Notes: a model not told the origin generated them from the sequence alone. A stretch of 64,000 nucleotides of DNA from Verrucomicrobiota bacterium (GCA_003152315.1 PLZV01000033.1:39689-103688); one strand, 5' to 3'. Numbered from the stretch's first letter, positions 25,956 through 35,128 are shown. Made by a program: numbers and translations.

Positions 25956-27278
25956 ATGTCTCACACGACGCGATATGAGCTAATTGACCACGCACATGGT
26001 GAAGGTGCATTCGGGAAAATTCAGAAGCGACGAGACACACTCCTTGAGCGATTCGTAGCCGTAAAGACGCTGAAGCTATTCAAAGACGCAGGCGATCGGC
26101 AGCGCTTTATCAATGAGGCGAAAACCCTTGCGCGAATGTCCCATCCGAATGTTCCGGCAATTTATGACGTAGAGTTTCTTGATGAGGAGATGAGTATCTA
26201 TTTCGAATATATTGATGGCAACAATGTCCGCCATGCCATTAACGAAAAAAGGATTCCGACAGTAGAGCATGCTCGTCGATGGTTTACCCAGATAGCCTCC
26301 GCGCTATCGCATGCCCACAGCCTTGGAATTATCCATCGCGACATTAAGCCGGACAACATCGTCATTTCCCCGGATAATATGGCAGCAACACTGGTGGATT
26401 TTGGGATTGCCCTAACTAGCGCCGACGCTAAACGACTTACAGGAAGCGGATACGTTATCGGAACACCGACCTACATGTCGCCAGAGCAAGCAGAGGGCTT
26501 GGATTTAGACGGTCGCTCTGACCTGTACTCGCTAGGTATCACTCTTTACGAAACTCTAGCGGGGCACCTACCTCATCCTGGTGACTACAATGATTTGTCC
26601 GATTTGAATGAGGCTATACCTCCAGCGGTTGATGAATTGATAAAGAAATGCCTCATTAAGGATAGAACCCATCGCATAGCTTCTGCGGAGATTTTCGCTG
26701 ATGCACTTCGAGCCAGCATTCGCACTGATGTTCCTCTTTCGAGCCTCCTGACAGATGCACGTCTGCATGAAATACTCGCCGCACTTGCTCAACTTTCAGC
26801 AGAAGACTTCCATGGCAAACCCCGCGGACAGCGCCTGCTGATAATAAATCGGTTGAAGGATCTTGTACGCACCGACAGGCAAGAGCTGCGCACCGCCACT
26901 GGCGATCTCATCGTACATCTTCTTCGGCTGGCAACATTGGAGCCGCCTTCAGATTTTCAACCAGTTGTTGAATTTGCTTTTTTGTGGGGCTTCGACAAAG
27001 TCTTTACGGAGAGCTGGCAGGGCGATCAGGATGTTCGTGACATGTTGGCTGAAACCGCAAAAACTGCAAACATGGATGCACACGAAGTCATATCTTCCGT
27101 GTATTTGCGCCACGTGAAGGAAAAGAACCTGGCAGAGCTTCCCGGGGGATGGTATCACCACGACTTGCGAAGGATCATTGTTGCGCTTCTGGCCAATCCG
27201 AATTGTGGAGACATCGCAGGTGATCTCGCCGCGTTTTACAACAAATTGAACGAGGAAACCCACAAGGCTAGCGGTTGA
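25956..27278 (+). CDS. Serine/threonine protein kinase with C-terminal helical domain
   Basis: 440 residues. Kinase domain at 10-265: Gly loop GEGAFGKIQ, Lys in RFVAVKTLK, HRDIKPDNIV, DFG (VDFGIALTS) and GTPTYMSPEQAEG. All catalytic residues are present. The C-terminal 170 residues are helical, without PASTA repeats or a membrane segment, and are not recognised; they may sense a signal or bind a partner. ATG has AGGA upstream. Base composition is lower in GC than the core genes. It is followed 58 nt later by a P-loop gene, and the pair is bounded by R3 and R5. Confidence 0.9.
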   Translation: MSHTTRYELIDHAHGEGAFGKIQKRRDTLLERFVAVKTLKLFKDAGDRQRFINEAKTLARMSHPNVPAIYDVEFLDEEMSIYFEYIDGNNVRHAINEKRIPTVEHARRWFTQIASALSHAHSLGIIHRDIKPDNIVISPDNMAATLVDFGIALTSADAKRLTGSGYVIGTPTYMSPEQAEGLDLDGRSDLYSLGITLYETLAGHLPHPGDYNDLSDLNEAIPPAVDELIKKCLIKDRTHRIASAEIFADALRASIRTDVPLSSLLTDARLHEILAALAQLSAEDFHGKPRGQRLLIINRLKDLVRTDRQELRTATGDLIVHLLRLATLEPPSDFQPVVEFAFLWGFDKVFTESWQGDQDVRDMLAETAKTANMDAHEVISSVYLRHVKEKNLAELPGGWYHHDLRRIIVALLANPNCGDIAGDLAAFYNKLNEETHKASG

Positions 27279-27336
27279 GCGATTTCTCACTTCATCAATT
27301 GCAGTCTATTGGCAGCACCAAAACCGGAGCCACTGA

Positions 27337-27858
27337 ATTAGGATAACCAGTCCTCTCATACTCGGCGGACCTTCGGGAGTCGGGAAGACAAGCTTCTGCA
27401 AATTCCTTGAAGGAACCGGGTGGTTGTATCTGGAGGCTGACCAATATCCAAAAGACGGAATAAATGAATTGGGCCTCCGCTTTTCATGGGATCTGTTTTG
27501 GAATAATCACGATCCACATAATCTTGCAGGGGAACTCGTAGACCGGCGCACTACAGGCCAGAATGGGGGCGTTGTACTGTCTCTGCCCAGTCTGGCCATC
27601 GCAGGAGAAAGGCATCTTGCTGCAGCCAAGAATATCCTGACAATCCGGTTTTTATGGGGCGATCCTAAGTTCTGTCTGAATTCCTTTCTTGAAAGGGAAC
27701 AGAGAGATGGTCGCCATTTCGATGCCGTCCACTGGCATAAGAACAATGATGGGGCTTTCGACATTCTTTCCAAGTCCCTATACGCACCATACCGGCGTGT
27801 CGTATTCGCATCTGACGGAAAACGAATACGGTGGGAAGACGTACTTCAAAAGCTGTGA
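27337..27858 (+). CDS. P-loop NTPase, small kinase-like, probable ATT start
   Basis: About 173 residues. The track ORF starts at 27424, but the frame is open upstream and encodes a perfect Walker A there: LILGGPSGVGKTSFCKFLEG. The only sensible start is ATT 27337, with GGAG 7 nt before it. LYLEADQYPKDG follows, as in nucleotide- or sugar-kinase-like folds where an Asp after the second strand binds substrate; LTIRFLWGDP and EREQRDGR may supply a lid. Family unnamed. It probably forms an operon with the protein kinase. Confidence 0.6.
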   Translation: MRITSPLILGGPSGVGKTSFCKFLEGTGWLYLEADQYPKDGINELGLRFSWDLFWNNHDPHNLAGELVDRRTTGQNGGVVLSLPSLAIAGERHLAAAKNILTIRFLWGDPKFCLNSFLEREQRDGRHFDAVHWHKNNDGAFDILSKSLYAPYRRVVFASDGKRIRWEDVLQKL

Positions 27859-27945
27859 GCCACCGCCGCAGGCCGATCTCACGGTTGTCGACCACCCATG
27901 CGGAAGGATGCGTCCCGTAAATAGTAAAGCGTTGACCCCCGTTAA

Positions 27946-28006
27946 TTGATAAACGGATTGGCGAGCGTTGAACATGACCTCAAGAGTCAGGAATTGACGC
28001 TGTTCA
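27946..28006. repeat. R element, copy R5 (internally deleted)
   Basis: Left end TTGATAAACGGATTGGCG and right end CTGTTCAC are kept, but about 110 nt of the middle are missing. The stop codon of the DUF4062 gene (28004-28006) lies inside its right end. Confidence 0.7.
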
Positions 28007-29539
28007 CCAGTGATCGCCACATGGGGTTTCTTGGAAGCAGAGACTCTCAACAAAACTCTCTAGTTTGAATTGTGCGAGTGTGTTGTTCACAACGATTTCA
28101 GCGGTGTGTTCGACGGCCTGCATTTCCGAGCGAATTGCCTCCCGGCCGTGCCGAGCCATCATGGGCCCTAGTAGCTTTGTGACGTCTGCTGTCTCATCCG
28201 AGGGTGAAGCTTCGCGCATTAGCTTGGCGGCAAGAAGTAGACTGGCAACTGCCTCTGTGGTGCCATCATGCGCATCAAAATGGTCGGCCATCGCGCGAAG
28301 CGCTGCCGCTTGGCGCGAACGGTCAGGAATCGCTCGGGCGATCAAAAATGCCTTGGCTAGACATTCGTGGCCAAAAGAACAGTCTGCTCCTGAAGCAGTA
28401 GTTCCAATAGTTTCATGTCCTAGCTCCATGAATGCAGTGCACATGCAAAATGGACAGCTCGGAGCGTCCTTGCGAAGGTTGGCGACGGACCTGAGAAGCC
28501 AGCGCTTGGCGCGCTTATGGTCGTTTACCCATCGATAATATCTGCCCACTGTTACGGCTGCTTCGGCTTTGTTGTGGGTGTTACCGGTCTTTCGCGCACA
28601 CCGCAACATTTTCTTTAAGGATTGAAGTGCGTGCCGGTCACAGTGGCCGGAGACGGCCAAGGTGGCCCAACGCCTAGCGATGTGAAACTCGTAGACTGTA
28701 ATGGACGCCTTCTCAACAAGCAAATTGGCTTCATCGAACGCGGCTCTCCCTACGAGAGAATATGGATTGGAGTCATGCAGTTCCATCAGAAGCCTGACTC
28801 GCAGGGTCGGGTCTGTGATCTTGGAAGGAGGAGTGAGACTGGGTAACTCAAGAAGTTCGGCCAACATTTCTGGATAAAGCGCGAGAACCCCAAGGCGTCT
28901 CAAGTCCTTCTGTGTTGAGCAATCGATGAGAAAATGCGCGGCCTCAGTGTAATGTTGGTGCTGTACGAATGTGTAGAAGCGAGCAAGTGTGTCAATAGTG
29001 GATCCACCGCCGCGCTGTTCAGCTACGGCTACTACATTCGGCAATAAAAAGAACCATTTTGCCAAGTCCCGCAAGACATGTCCGCGCAGTTCCTCGGGGG
29101 ATGCAAAAGCATCTCGTTTCTTTTGCTTATCAATTTTTTCTTTAAAAGCCTTCAGGGAAGAAACTTTGGGCGGGTCAAGGTCGATATTTTCCACAAGCAT
29201 AAGGGCTTTGTCGGATTTTAAATAGCAGAGTTGGTACTTGCTGTGTTTGGACGCCTCATCGTACTCAAGTTCAGTAAATGAAAGTCCGGATTTGGTTATA
29301 GAGCCGTACTTCATGCCAACCACTGTGACGACTAAATCGCAATGGCGAACTTCATCGAGGCAGACCTCTAAAGGAGGGTGGGTGCTCGCTCCGGTAATCA
29401 GGTCAACAGGCACGACGGCTAGGCCAAGATGATTGATGACAATGTTCAGGTCAGAGATGGCATGGAGTACCGCTTGGCGTTCCGGTCTTAAATCTTCAAA
29501 AGTTGAGGAAACGAGTACGCGATATACAGGATGGGGCAT
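28004..29539 (-). CDS. DUF4062 protein with helical-repeat C-terminal region
   Basis: 511 residues. The N terminus YRVLVSSTFEDLRPERQAV is the DUF4062 signature, a TIR-like alpha/beta module often at the front of NLR-like or phage-defence proteins. LEVCLDEVRHCDLVVTVVG and SFTELEYDEA belong to the same module. From about residue 190 the protein is all-helical and TPR-like, with a Cys/His patch (SCPFCMCTAF...LGHE). There is no NTPase domain in this protein. It converges on the kinase/P-loop pair. I infer signalling or defence, not proven. Confidence 0.78.
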   Translation of the reverse strand: MPHPVYRVLVSSTFEDLRPERQAVLHAISDLNIVINHLGLAVVPVDLITGASTHPPLEVCLDEVRHCDLVVTVVGMKYGSITKSGLSFTELEYDEASKHSKYQLCYLKSDKALMLVENIDLDPPKVSSLKAFKEKIDKQKKRDAFASPEELRGHVLRDLAKWFFLLPNVVAVAEQRGGGSTIDTLARFYTFVQHQHYTEAAHFLIDCSTQKDLRRLGVLALYPEMLAELLELPSLTPPSKITDPTLRVRLLMELHDSNPYSLVGRAAFDEANLLVEKASITVYEFHIARRWATLAVSGHCDRHALQSLKKMLRCARKTGNTHNKAEAAVTVGRYYRWVNDHKRAKRWLLRSVANLRKDAPSCPFCMCTAFMELGHETIGTTASGADCSFGHECLAKAFLIARAIPDRSRQAAALRAMADHFDAHDGTTEAVASLLLAAKLMREASPSDETADVTKLLGPMMARHGREAIRSEMQAVEHTAEIVVNNTLAQFKLESFVESLCFQETPCGDHW

Positions 29540-29759
29540 GACCTAGAAGTCGAATAGCATAGTATCGAGATGCATGCAATCGTGAAACTGCAGCACTGAG
29601 CGCTTTGGGGAAAGATTGGATGTCACTGAGGAGTCTAGAGCGCCGTGACTACAACGGGGGGAATAGGACGATTATACCGGATGGGACGGATGGGGCTGGG
29701 GCAGTTTAGGTCGGTGGTTTGGAGGATTCTCGCAATAGAGATTTTTTTTGTTTCCGCTC

Positions 29760-29788
29760 TGGACATCGTATTCCGATAGTGGTATGAT
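29760..29788 (+). promoter_or_regulatory. Sigma70 promoter inside a 29-nt inverted repeat, left copy
   Basis: TGGACA, 17-nt spacer, TATGAT: a near-consensus promoter pointing right, toward hairpin units 1 and 2. The complementary copy at 36477-36505 differs at one base. Confidence 0.6.
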
Positions 29789-30043
29789 GCGGGAATGAAC
29801 AAATTAACGTTCAACATGAAACGCTCAACCCCGAAAAGGATTCGGGGCAGGCCGTCCAACGTTCATCCGCCTTCGCCAAGGCTTCCGCCGTCGCTGGAGC
29901 TATGGCGGACAAGTCGGCGGACTCGCTGCTGTGCGCAGCTCGGGGCGGCACGGCGACAGAGTCCCGGTCTCGGAACCGTGGATGCCGCCGAATGGCGGCA
30001 CGCCGTGGCTACAGGGGACAAGGGTTGAAAGAGATGTGCCATT

Positions 30044-30163
30044 CTACGAAACGAACCCATTTCGTTTTCGAGGAATTATTCATGCATCCTAGCAATGCAG
30101 AGCAACTTATGACGTTTGCAGAGTCGTTTGCAAATGGGTTCGTTTTCCAGAACGAACCCATTT
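30044..30163. repeat. Covarying hairpin element, unit 1
   Basis: Half-site ACGAAACGAACCCAT, about 70 nt, then a full palindrome with arms AATGGGTTCGTT/AACGAACCCATT. The bases next to GGGTT are ATT here, matched on both sides. Confidence 0.75.
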
Positions 30164-30311
30164 TGAGGGGGTATGAGGTCACAAATGGAGACCTGCGGTC
30201 GAATTAAAGTGCGCGGTCGGGAGACCGGCGCACAACCGGGGCGATTTCGGCGCGGCGGCAACCGGGCCGGTTGCCCTACAATGGGAGCCAAAGGGGGCCC
30301 CTATATGTTTT

Positions 30312-30430
30312 TGCGAAACGAACCCACCGTTTTTTGAAGGATTTTCCTATGGAAGTAGCTATGAATAAACGCGTTAGGGAAGAAACAGACGAGGGAAATC
30401 GGTGGGTTCGTTTTGGAAAACGAACCCACC
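30312..30430. repeat. Covarying hairpin element, unit 2
   Basis: Half-site GCGAAACGAACCCACC, then a perfect palindrome with 14-nt arms (GGTGGGTTCGTTTT) around GG. The variable arm is ACC/GGT. Upstream, GGGGGCCCCTATATG is shared, inverted, with unit 3. Confidence 0.8.
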
Positions 30431-30748
30431 GGGAGGGGTTTTTAAGAGGGCCGGAAGCGATATTTGGCGGAAAATGGACCTGAAATGAGAAGCAGAAGAG
30501 ATCGGGAGAGCGGTTCACGGCGGAGATTCCTCGACAAGTCCCGCAATCCTGCGGGATCCCGTCGCACGACGGGACTCGGAACGACGGGCTTAGCGATCGA
30601 CAGAGGAGACCTTCGGTCCAATGAAGTGCGCGGTCGGGAGACCGGCGCACAACGGAGGCACGGCGGCAACCGGGCCGGTTGCCCTACAATCGGACTTTGG
30701 CAAGACGGCAAACGGGACGTTCGCCCTACGAATCCAATAACAGGCGGG

Positions 30749-31966
30749 TTATTTGGGGAGGTCGCGCGCCAAGGTTTCGTAGCGGTCGATGACCTGGCGG
30801 ACGAAGTCGCGTTTTTCGCTGTAGGTGCCGGGGAAGAAGCTGCCTTTGAAACCGGCGATGACGACGTTGCGGAGTTCGCGCGGGGTCATTTTGAGTTTGT
30901 CGATGGCGAGGCGGAGTTCGTGGGTGACGGAGGTATTGGACATGAGGCGGTTGTCGGTGCAGATGGAAACGGACAATTCGTGGTCGAGCATCTGGCGCAG
31001 GGGATGGTGCGCGAGGTTGCGCATGCGCGGGAGGGTCTGGGCGTTGCTGGTGAGGCAGACTTCCATGGTAATGCGCTGGCTGGCGACGTACTCGGCGAGG
31101 TGGTGGACGTATTTCTTCGGGTCGGTGATGGCAGGGTCCTCGATCATGTCGTGGGCAAAGAGCCAGGTGCCGTGGCCGATGCGGTTGGCGTAGCATTTGG
31201 TGATGGCCTGGAAGATGGACTCGGGGCCGTAGGCTTCGCCGGCGTGGACGGTCTTGCGGATGAAATGGTTGTGGACGTACTGGTAGGCGGCGGTGTGATC
31301 GTCGGCGGGATAACCCGCTTCGGCGCCCGCGAGGTCGAAGCCGACGACGGGCAGGCCTTTGTTGTGGGCGAGGTCGACGGCGGCGCGGGCGAGTTCCATC
31401 GAGGCGGCCATGCAGACCTGTTTCGAGGAGGCGTAGGGCATGACGTCGAAGAGGCGGCGGTAGTACGGCGAAAAGACCGGCAAGATGAAGCGCAGCGCGC
31501 AGACGATGATGCCGAAGTGGAACGGAACGTCGGCGCCGGTGCGAACGGCCTTGGAGAGATTGTGGCGTTTTTGCGCGCGACCGAGACCGCGGCAGACGGC
31601 GGTGACGACCTCTTCCATGTTGAGGCGGTCATTGATGTGCAACTGCGGCGCGTAGCGGACTTCGATGTAGCGGACGCCCTCGGCGAGGTTGTCCTCGGCC
31701 AGTTCGAAGGCGATGCGCTCGAGGCTCTCGGCGGTTTGCATTACCGCGCAGGTGTAGGCGAATCCCTGCAGGTACTCGGGGAGGTGGGCGTACGTGTCCT
31801 TGAACACGAGGCGGCGCAGTCCGTCCTCGGTGTACGACGGCAACTTGACGCGATGGCGCTTCGCCAATTCGATCAAGGTGGGAATCCGCAGCGAGCCGTC
31901 GAGGTGCAGATGCAGGTCGGTCTTCGGGATGCGTTGGAGGAAATCGGTGGGTATGGTCTTGTTCAT
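30749..31966 (-). CDS. add: Adenosine deaminase
   Basis: Converts adenosine to inosine in purine salvage. 405 residues. Metal His pair in KTDLHLHLDGSLR, third His and catalytic Glu in VHAGEAYG, catalytic His in RIGHGTWLF, and metal Asp in ICTDNRLMSNTSVTHE. The last motif has CTDNRLMS where classical enzymes have NTDDP, as in a bacterial subgroup. ATG has an AGAG-rich upstream. The nearby uridine kinase suggests a nucleoside-salvage pair read divergently. Confidence 0.93.
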   Translation of the reverse strand: MNKTIPTDFLQRIPKTDLHLHLDGSLRIPTLIELAKRHRVKLPSYTEDGLRRLVFKDTYAHLPEYLQGFAYTCAVMQTAESLERIAFELAEDNLAEGVRYIEVRYAPQLHINDRLNMEEVVTAVCRGLGRAQKRHNLSKAVRTGADVPFHFGIIVCALRFILPVFSPYYRRLFDVMPYASSKQVCMAASMELARAAVDLAHNKGLPVVGFDLAGAEAGYPADDHTAAYQYVHNHFIRKTVHAGEAYGPESIFQAITKCYANRIGHGTWLFAHDMIEDPAITDPKKYVHHLAEYVASQRITMEVCLTSNAQTLPRMRNLAHHPLRQMLDHELSVSICTDNRLMSNTSVTHELRLAIDKLKMTPRELRNVVIAGFKGSFFPGTYSEKRDFVRQVIDRYETLARDLPK

Positions 31967-32229
31967 AGGACTCTCTTCATCAGGGCAATCGAATCAGTGG
32001 AAGGACGGTATGTTCCCCCGCCTGAAACATCAAGCAAAACAGGCGAGAGTGGTTGCTATCTTATTCAGCGGCAATCGTTTAGGCGACCGTGCGAAAAGAA
32101 GCTTCTAATCGTCCGAAAGCCGTATATAAGTAAAGAAAACATTGCACGGAAGCGGGATTTCTTCGATGGCTACGAAAATGCTTTTTTATCCGTCGAGCAA
32201 TTGTCGCGGATGTGGCGAGAAATTTGAAA
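31967..32229. promoter_or_regulatory. Divergent promoter region between add and the uridine kinase
   Basis: 263 nt between two divergent genes; presumably both promoters lie here. A 6-bp CGCCTG/CAGGCG hairpin is visible. I see no clear consensus boxes. Confidence 0.35.
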
Positions 32230-33906
32230 ATGGATACAAGCCTCAACACGATCACTGTCACGCTGGACGATGGCTCCGAGATTCGCTGCGCGGCCGGCAC
32301 CCCGGTCTGCGCGATTCTGCCCCAACGGCGTTCGCCGGAGGGCCTCGATTACATCGCCGCGCTGGTGAACAACGACGCGGTCTCGACCACGTACCCGGTG
32401 GAGGTGGACAGCAAGATCACACTGCTGACGCGGGGCGACTCGGATGCCTTCCAAATCTACCGGCGTTCGGTCTGCTTTCTGTTGGCCAAGGCGGTCAAGG
32501 AACAGTTTCCCGAGGCACGATTCGCGATCGAGCATTCGCTGGGCTCGGGTTTTTACTGCAGTTTCGAGATGAGCGGCAAGGCGGGGCTCTGCGAGGAGCG
32601 GTTGCAGAGTCTCGACAAACACATGCGGGCGATTGTCGAGCGCGACATCCCCATCGAGCGGCGCAAGATCGCCTTTACCGAGGTCGTCCGCCGTTTCGAG
32701 CAGGAGAAACAATGGGACAAGTACAATCTCCTGCGCTTCAGCAACCCGCCCAAGGTCGCGACGTGCTGGTGTGAGAATTTCTCCGACCTGGATCACGGGC
32801 CGCTGGCCCCGAGCACCGGGTCGCTGACACTGTTCAAGCTGATTTCGTACGCGCCGGGCTTCGTGCTGCAAGTCCCCGAGCGGGAGAACCCGAAGGAGTT
32901 GCCGCCGTTCGAACCGCAGCCGCAACTGTTCCAGATCTTCAAGGAACACAAGGAATGGGGCCGGATCCTCGGCGTCAACACAGTGGGGCGGCTCAATGAA
33001 ATCATCGCCAACCGGGAGATCAGCGACTTCATCAAGATCGCCGAGGCTTTCCACGAGAAGAAGATCGCGCAAATCGCCGACCATATCTACGGACATCGGG
33101 ACCTGATCAAGTGGGCCCTGATCGCCGGGCCATCTTCCTCGGGCAAGACCACGTTCGCCAAGCGGCTTGCGGTCCAGTTGCGCGTCAACGGCCTCCGTCC
33201 GGTGACCATTTCGGTGGACAACTACTTCGTCAGTCGCGAGCAGACGCCGCTGGATGAGCATGGCGCGTCCGATTTTGAGAATATCGAGACCGTTGATCTG
33301 CCGCTCTTCAACGAGCACCTGATGCGGCTGGACAAGGGCGAAGAGGTCGAAGTACCCAGTTTCAATTTCGAGAAGGGCTACCGGGAATATCGCGGGGAGA
33401 AGCTGCACATCGAACCCGACCAGATCGTGCTGGTCGAGGGCATTCACGGGTTGAATCCCCGACTGACCCAATCCGTGCCGCCCGCGCACAAGTTACGGAT
33501 CTACATCAGCGCCCTGACGCAGTTGAACCTGGATTCGAACAACCGCATCTCCACGACGGACAACCGGCTGGTGCGACGGATGGTCCGGGACCACAACTTC
33601 CGCGGCAACTCGGCGCTGGCAACATTGAACATGTGGCCCAGCGTGCGCCGCGGCGAGAAGACCTGGATATTCCCCTTCCAGCAAGGGGCCGACATCGCGT
33701 TCAACTCGGCGCTGGATTACGAGCTCGCGGTTCTCAAACCATTCGTTGAACCGTTGCTGGTCGAGATCAAGCCCCACCATCCGCAGTACGCCGAGGCGCG
33801 GCGGCTGCTGGCGTTCCTGTCCAGTTTCCTCGGCGTCTCCGATCATCTGGTGCCGCCGACTTCGATCCTGCGCGAGTTTATTGGCCACAGCAGCTTCAGC
33901 TACTGA
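32230..33906 (+). CDS. Uridine kinase-like nucleoside kinase with N-terminal TGS/SAD domains
   Basis: 559 residues. The N terminus is a TGS domain like that of threonyl-tRNA synthetase (NTITVTLDDGSEIRCAAGTP), followed by a SAD-like second domain (FAIEHSLGSGFYCSFEM). The C-terminal half is a PRK/URK P-loop kinase: Walker A IAGPSSSGKTTFAKRL, DNYFVSREQTPLDEHGASDFE, and VLVEGIHGLNP. This fusion is known from several phyla; it phosphorylates a nucleoside, presumably uridine or cytidine. ATG 32230 is preferred over the GTG at 32212. A tRNA-Leu gene follows on the other strand. Confidence 0.88.
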   Translation: MDTSLNTITVTLDDGSEIRCAAGTPVCAILPQRRSPEGLDYIAALVNNDAVSTTYPVEVDSKITLLTRGDSDAFQIYRRSVCFLLAKAVKEQFPEARFAIEHSLGSGFYCSFEMSGKAGLCEERLQSLDKHMRAIVERDIPIERRKIAFTEVVRRFEQEKQWDKYNLLRFSNPPKVATCWCENFSDLDHGPLAPSTGSLTLFKLISYAPGFVLQVPERENPKELPPFEPQPQLFQIFKEHKEWGRILGVNTVGRLNEIIANREISDFIKIAEAFHEKKIAQIADHIYGHRDLIKWALIAGPSSSGKTTFAKRLAVQLRVNGLRPVTISVDNYFVSREQTPLDEHGASDFENIETVDLPLFNEHLMRLDKGEEVEVPSFNFEKGYREYRGEKLHIEPDQIVLVEGIHGLNPRLTQSVPPAHKLRIYISALTQLNLDSNNRISTTDNRLVRRMVRDHNFRGNSALATLNMWPSVRRGEKTWIFPFQQGADIAFNSALDYELAVLKPFVEPLLVEIKPHHPQYAEARRLLAFLSSFLGVSDHLVPPTSILREFIGHSSFSY

Positions 33907-33927
33907 GCCGGGGAATTGATCTTGAGT

Positions 33928-34014
33928 TGGTGCGGACGAGAGGAGTTGAACCTCCATGACCTTGCGGTCACAGCCTTCTGAGGGCTGCGCGTCTGCCAGT
34001 TTCGCCACGTCCGC
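33928..34014 (-). tRNA. tRNA-Leu (anticodon CAG), CCA encoded
   Basis: 87 nt. Acceptor stem GCGGACG/CGTCCGC, D arm with GGCAGACG, anticodon stem CAGCC/GGCTG around loop CTCAGAA (anticodon CAG), a long variable arm TGACCGCAAGGTCA, T arm GGTTCAACTCC and encoded CCA. The long variable arm confirms a class II tRNA. Confidence 0.96.
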
Positions 34015-34113
34015 GCACCAGATCATCTGCAATATAGCGGGCACCGTTTCGACACGCAACGGTAAACCGCGCCGCCAGCGCCCGGATGAATGAATTCGGT
34101 CTATGCTCATCTC

Positions 34114-35097
34114 CTACGGGCCCGTGCTGGCGGCGGGTGCTGGCGCGGCGTTCTTGTTCCCAAACATCTGCTGGGCCATCTTCATTCCAGCCGCCGCCAT
34201 CGAGTTCATCTGCTGTTGGAACTTCGTGAACTGGTCAAGCTGCGCGGGAGTGAGAATCGTCGCCGCGCGTTCCGCGTCCCGTTGCTGCAATTGCTCCATT
34301 TGCTTCAAAGCCTCCGCGATGCCCTCTTCCGTAAACTTCGACGGATCGGGTGACTGGTTGTTCACCATCGACGTGGTCGGCAATGCCTTGCGCTCCTCGG
34401 CCATCGCCGCGACCAGGCTCTCCTCCTGTTGGTCCGTCAACGTGGCGTCGGCTGGAAGCGAACCCTTGAACATCTGCACCGACATCCGGTCCGCCGCGCT
34501 CTTCTCGTAATCCTGGAAAACCGTGTAATCCTGCGTGCCGAGCAGATCCGAAATCTTCTTGTCATACTCAGCTTTGACCGTCTTGGCGTCCTCCGCCGCC
34601 TGTTTCTGATCCGTCCCGGTACCATTCATCATGGACATCCCCGCATCCACCAGGGCCATCTGCCGGTCCAAGAGCAGCTCCTTGAGCGCGTTCATGTCAT
34701 TCGTGGAGAGAGTCAGATACTTGGAGAGCGACCCGTACATCCCTTCGAGTGCAAACTTCTGCTGGCCACGTATCATCTCCTTCATCTGCGGGTTCTTCAT
34801 CATCGCCGCAAGCCCTGACAAAGGATTGTTCGTCGTCCCTCCGGCCGGTGCCGACGGCGGAACGGGCGCCGCCTCAGCCACAGGTTCAACCGGCTTGGTT
34901 GCCGGCAATGGCGCCGGCGCTTCCTCAACCGGTGCAGGCGCGGGCGCGCGCGCTGACTTCGCCACCGCCCTCTCCACCTCACGCATCGCCCGCATTTGCT
35001 CCTTCAACGCCGCAATCTGCTGGCTCTGGAACCCGACCAAAGCCGCCAGCATCACCACCGCAATCAGCAACACTCCGATCCAAATGTTTTTCTTCAT
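34114..35097 (-). CDS. Membrane-anchored periplasmic protein with Ala/Pro linker
   Basis: 327 residues, not recognised by name. One N-terminal membrane segment (IWIGVLLIAVVMLAALVGF), a short coiled coil (QSQQIAALKEQMRAMREVERAV), an Ala/Pro/Glu-rich linker, then a helical domain with LTLSTNDMNALKELLLDRQMALV and LTDQQEESLVAAMAEERKAL, ending Met/Gln-rich. The periodic LT-x-Q motifs resemble Spy/CpxP-like or zinc-resistance-type helical proteins, but this is only a resemblance. It pairs with the next exported protein gene upstream (31-nt gap). Confidence 0.7.
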   Translation of the reverse strand: MKKNIWIGVLLIAVVMLAALVGFQSQQIAALKEQMRAMREVERAVAKSARAPAPAPVEEAPAPLPATKPVEPVAEAAPVPPSAPAGGTTNNPLSGLAAMMKNPQMKEMIRGQQKFALEGMYGSLSKYLTLSTNDMNALKELLLDRQMALVDAGMSMMNGTGTDQKQAAEDAKTVKAEYDKKISDLLGTQDYTVFQDYEKSAADRMSVQMFKGSLPADATLTDQQEESLVAAMAEERKALPTTSMVNNQSPDPSKFTEEGIAEALKQMEQLQQRDAERAATILTPAQLDQFTKFQQQMNSMAAAGMKMAQQMFGNKNAAPAPAASTGP

Positions 35098-35128
35098 AAC
35101 TTTCCTTTTCCCTTCAAATTGTCATCAC

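Larger units (their letters stand above)
29540..30748. other. Gene-free region with promoter and two hairpin elements
   Basis: About 1.2 kb without a convincing gene. It contains the 29-nt promoter repeat at 29760, two covarying hairpin units (30044-30163, 30312-30430) and GC-rich filler that repeats itself: GGTCGGGAGACCGGCGCACAAC occurs near 30210 and again near 30630. The plus ORF from 30464 is antisense to adenosine deaminase. Confidence 0.6.

Noticed and set aside
16881-28006. Classical integron with attC sites
   Set aside because: No integrase gene and no attC-like core sites; R elements are longer and often carry HAD codons.
30464-32227. 587-aa ORF on the plus strand
   Set aside because: It is antisense to the adenosine deaminase gene, whose motifs are complete; the GC-rich codons of a real gene leave the opposite strand open.
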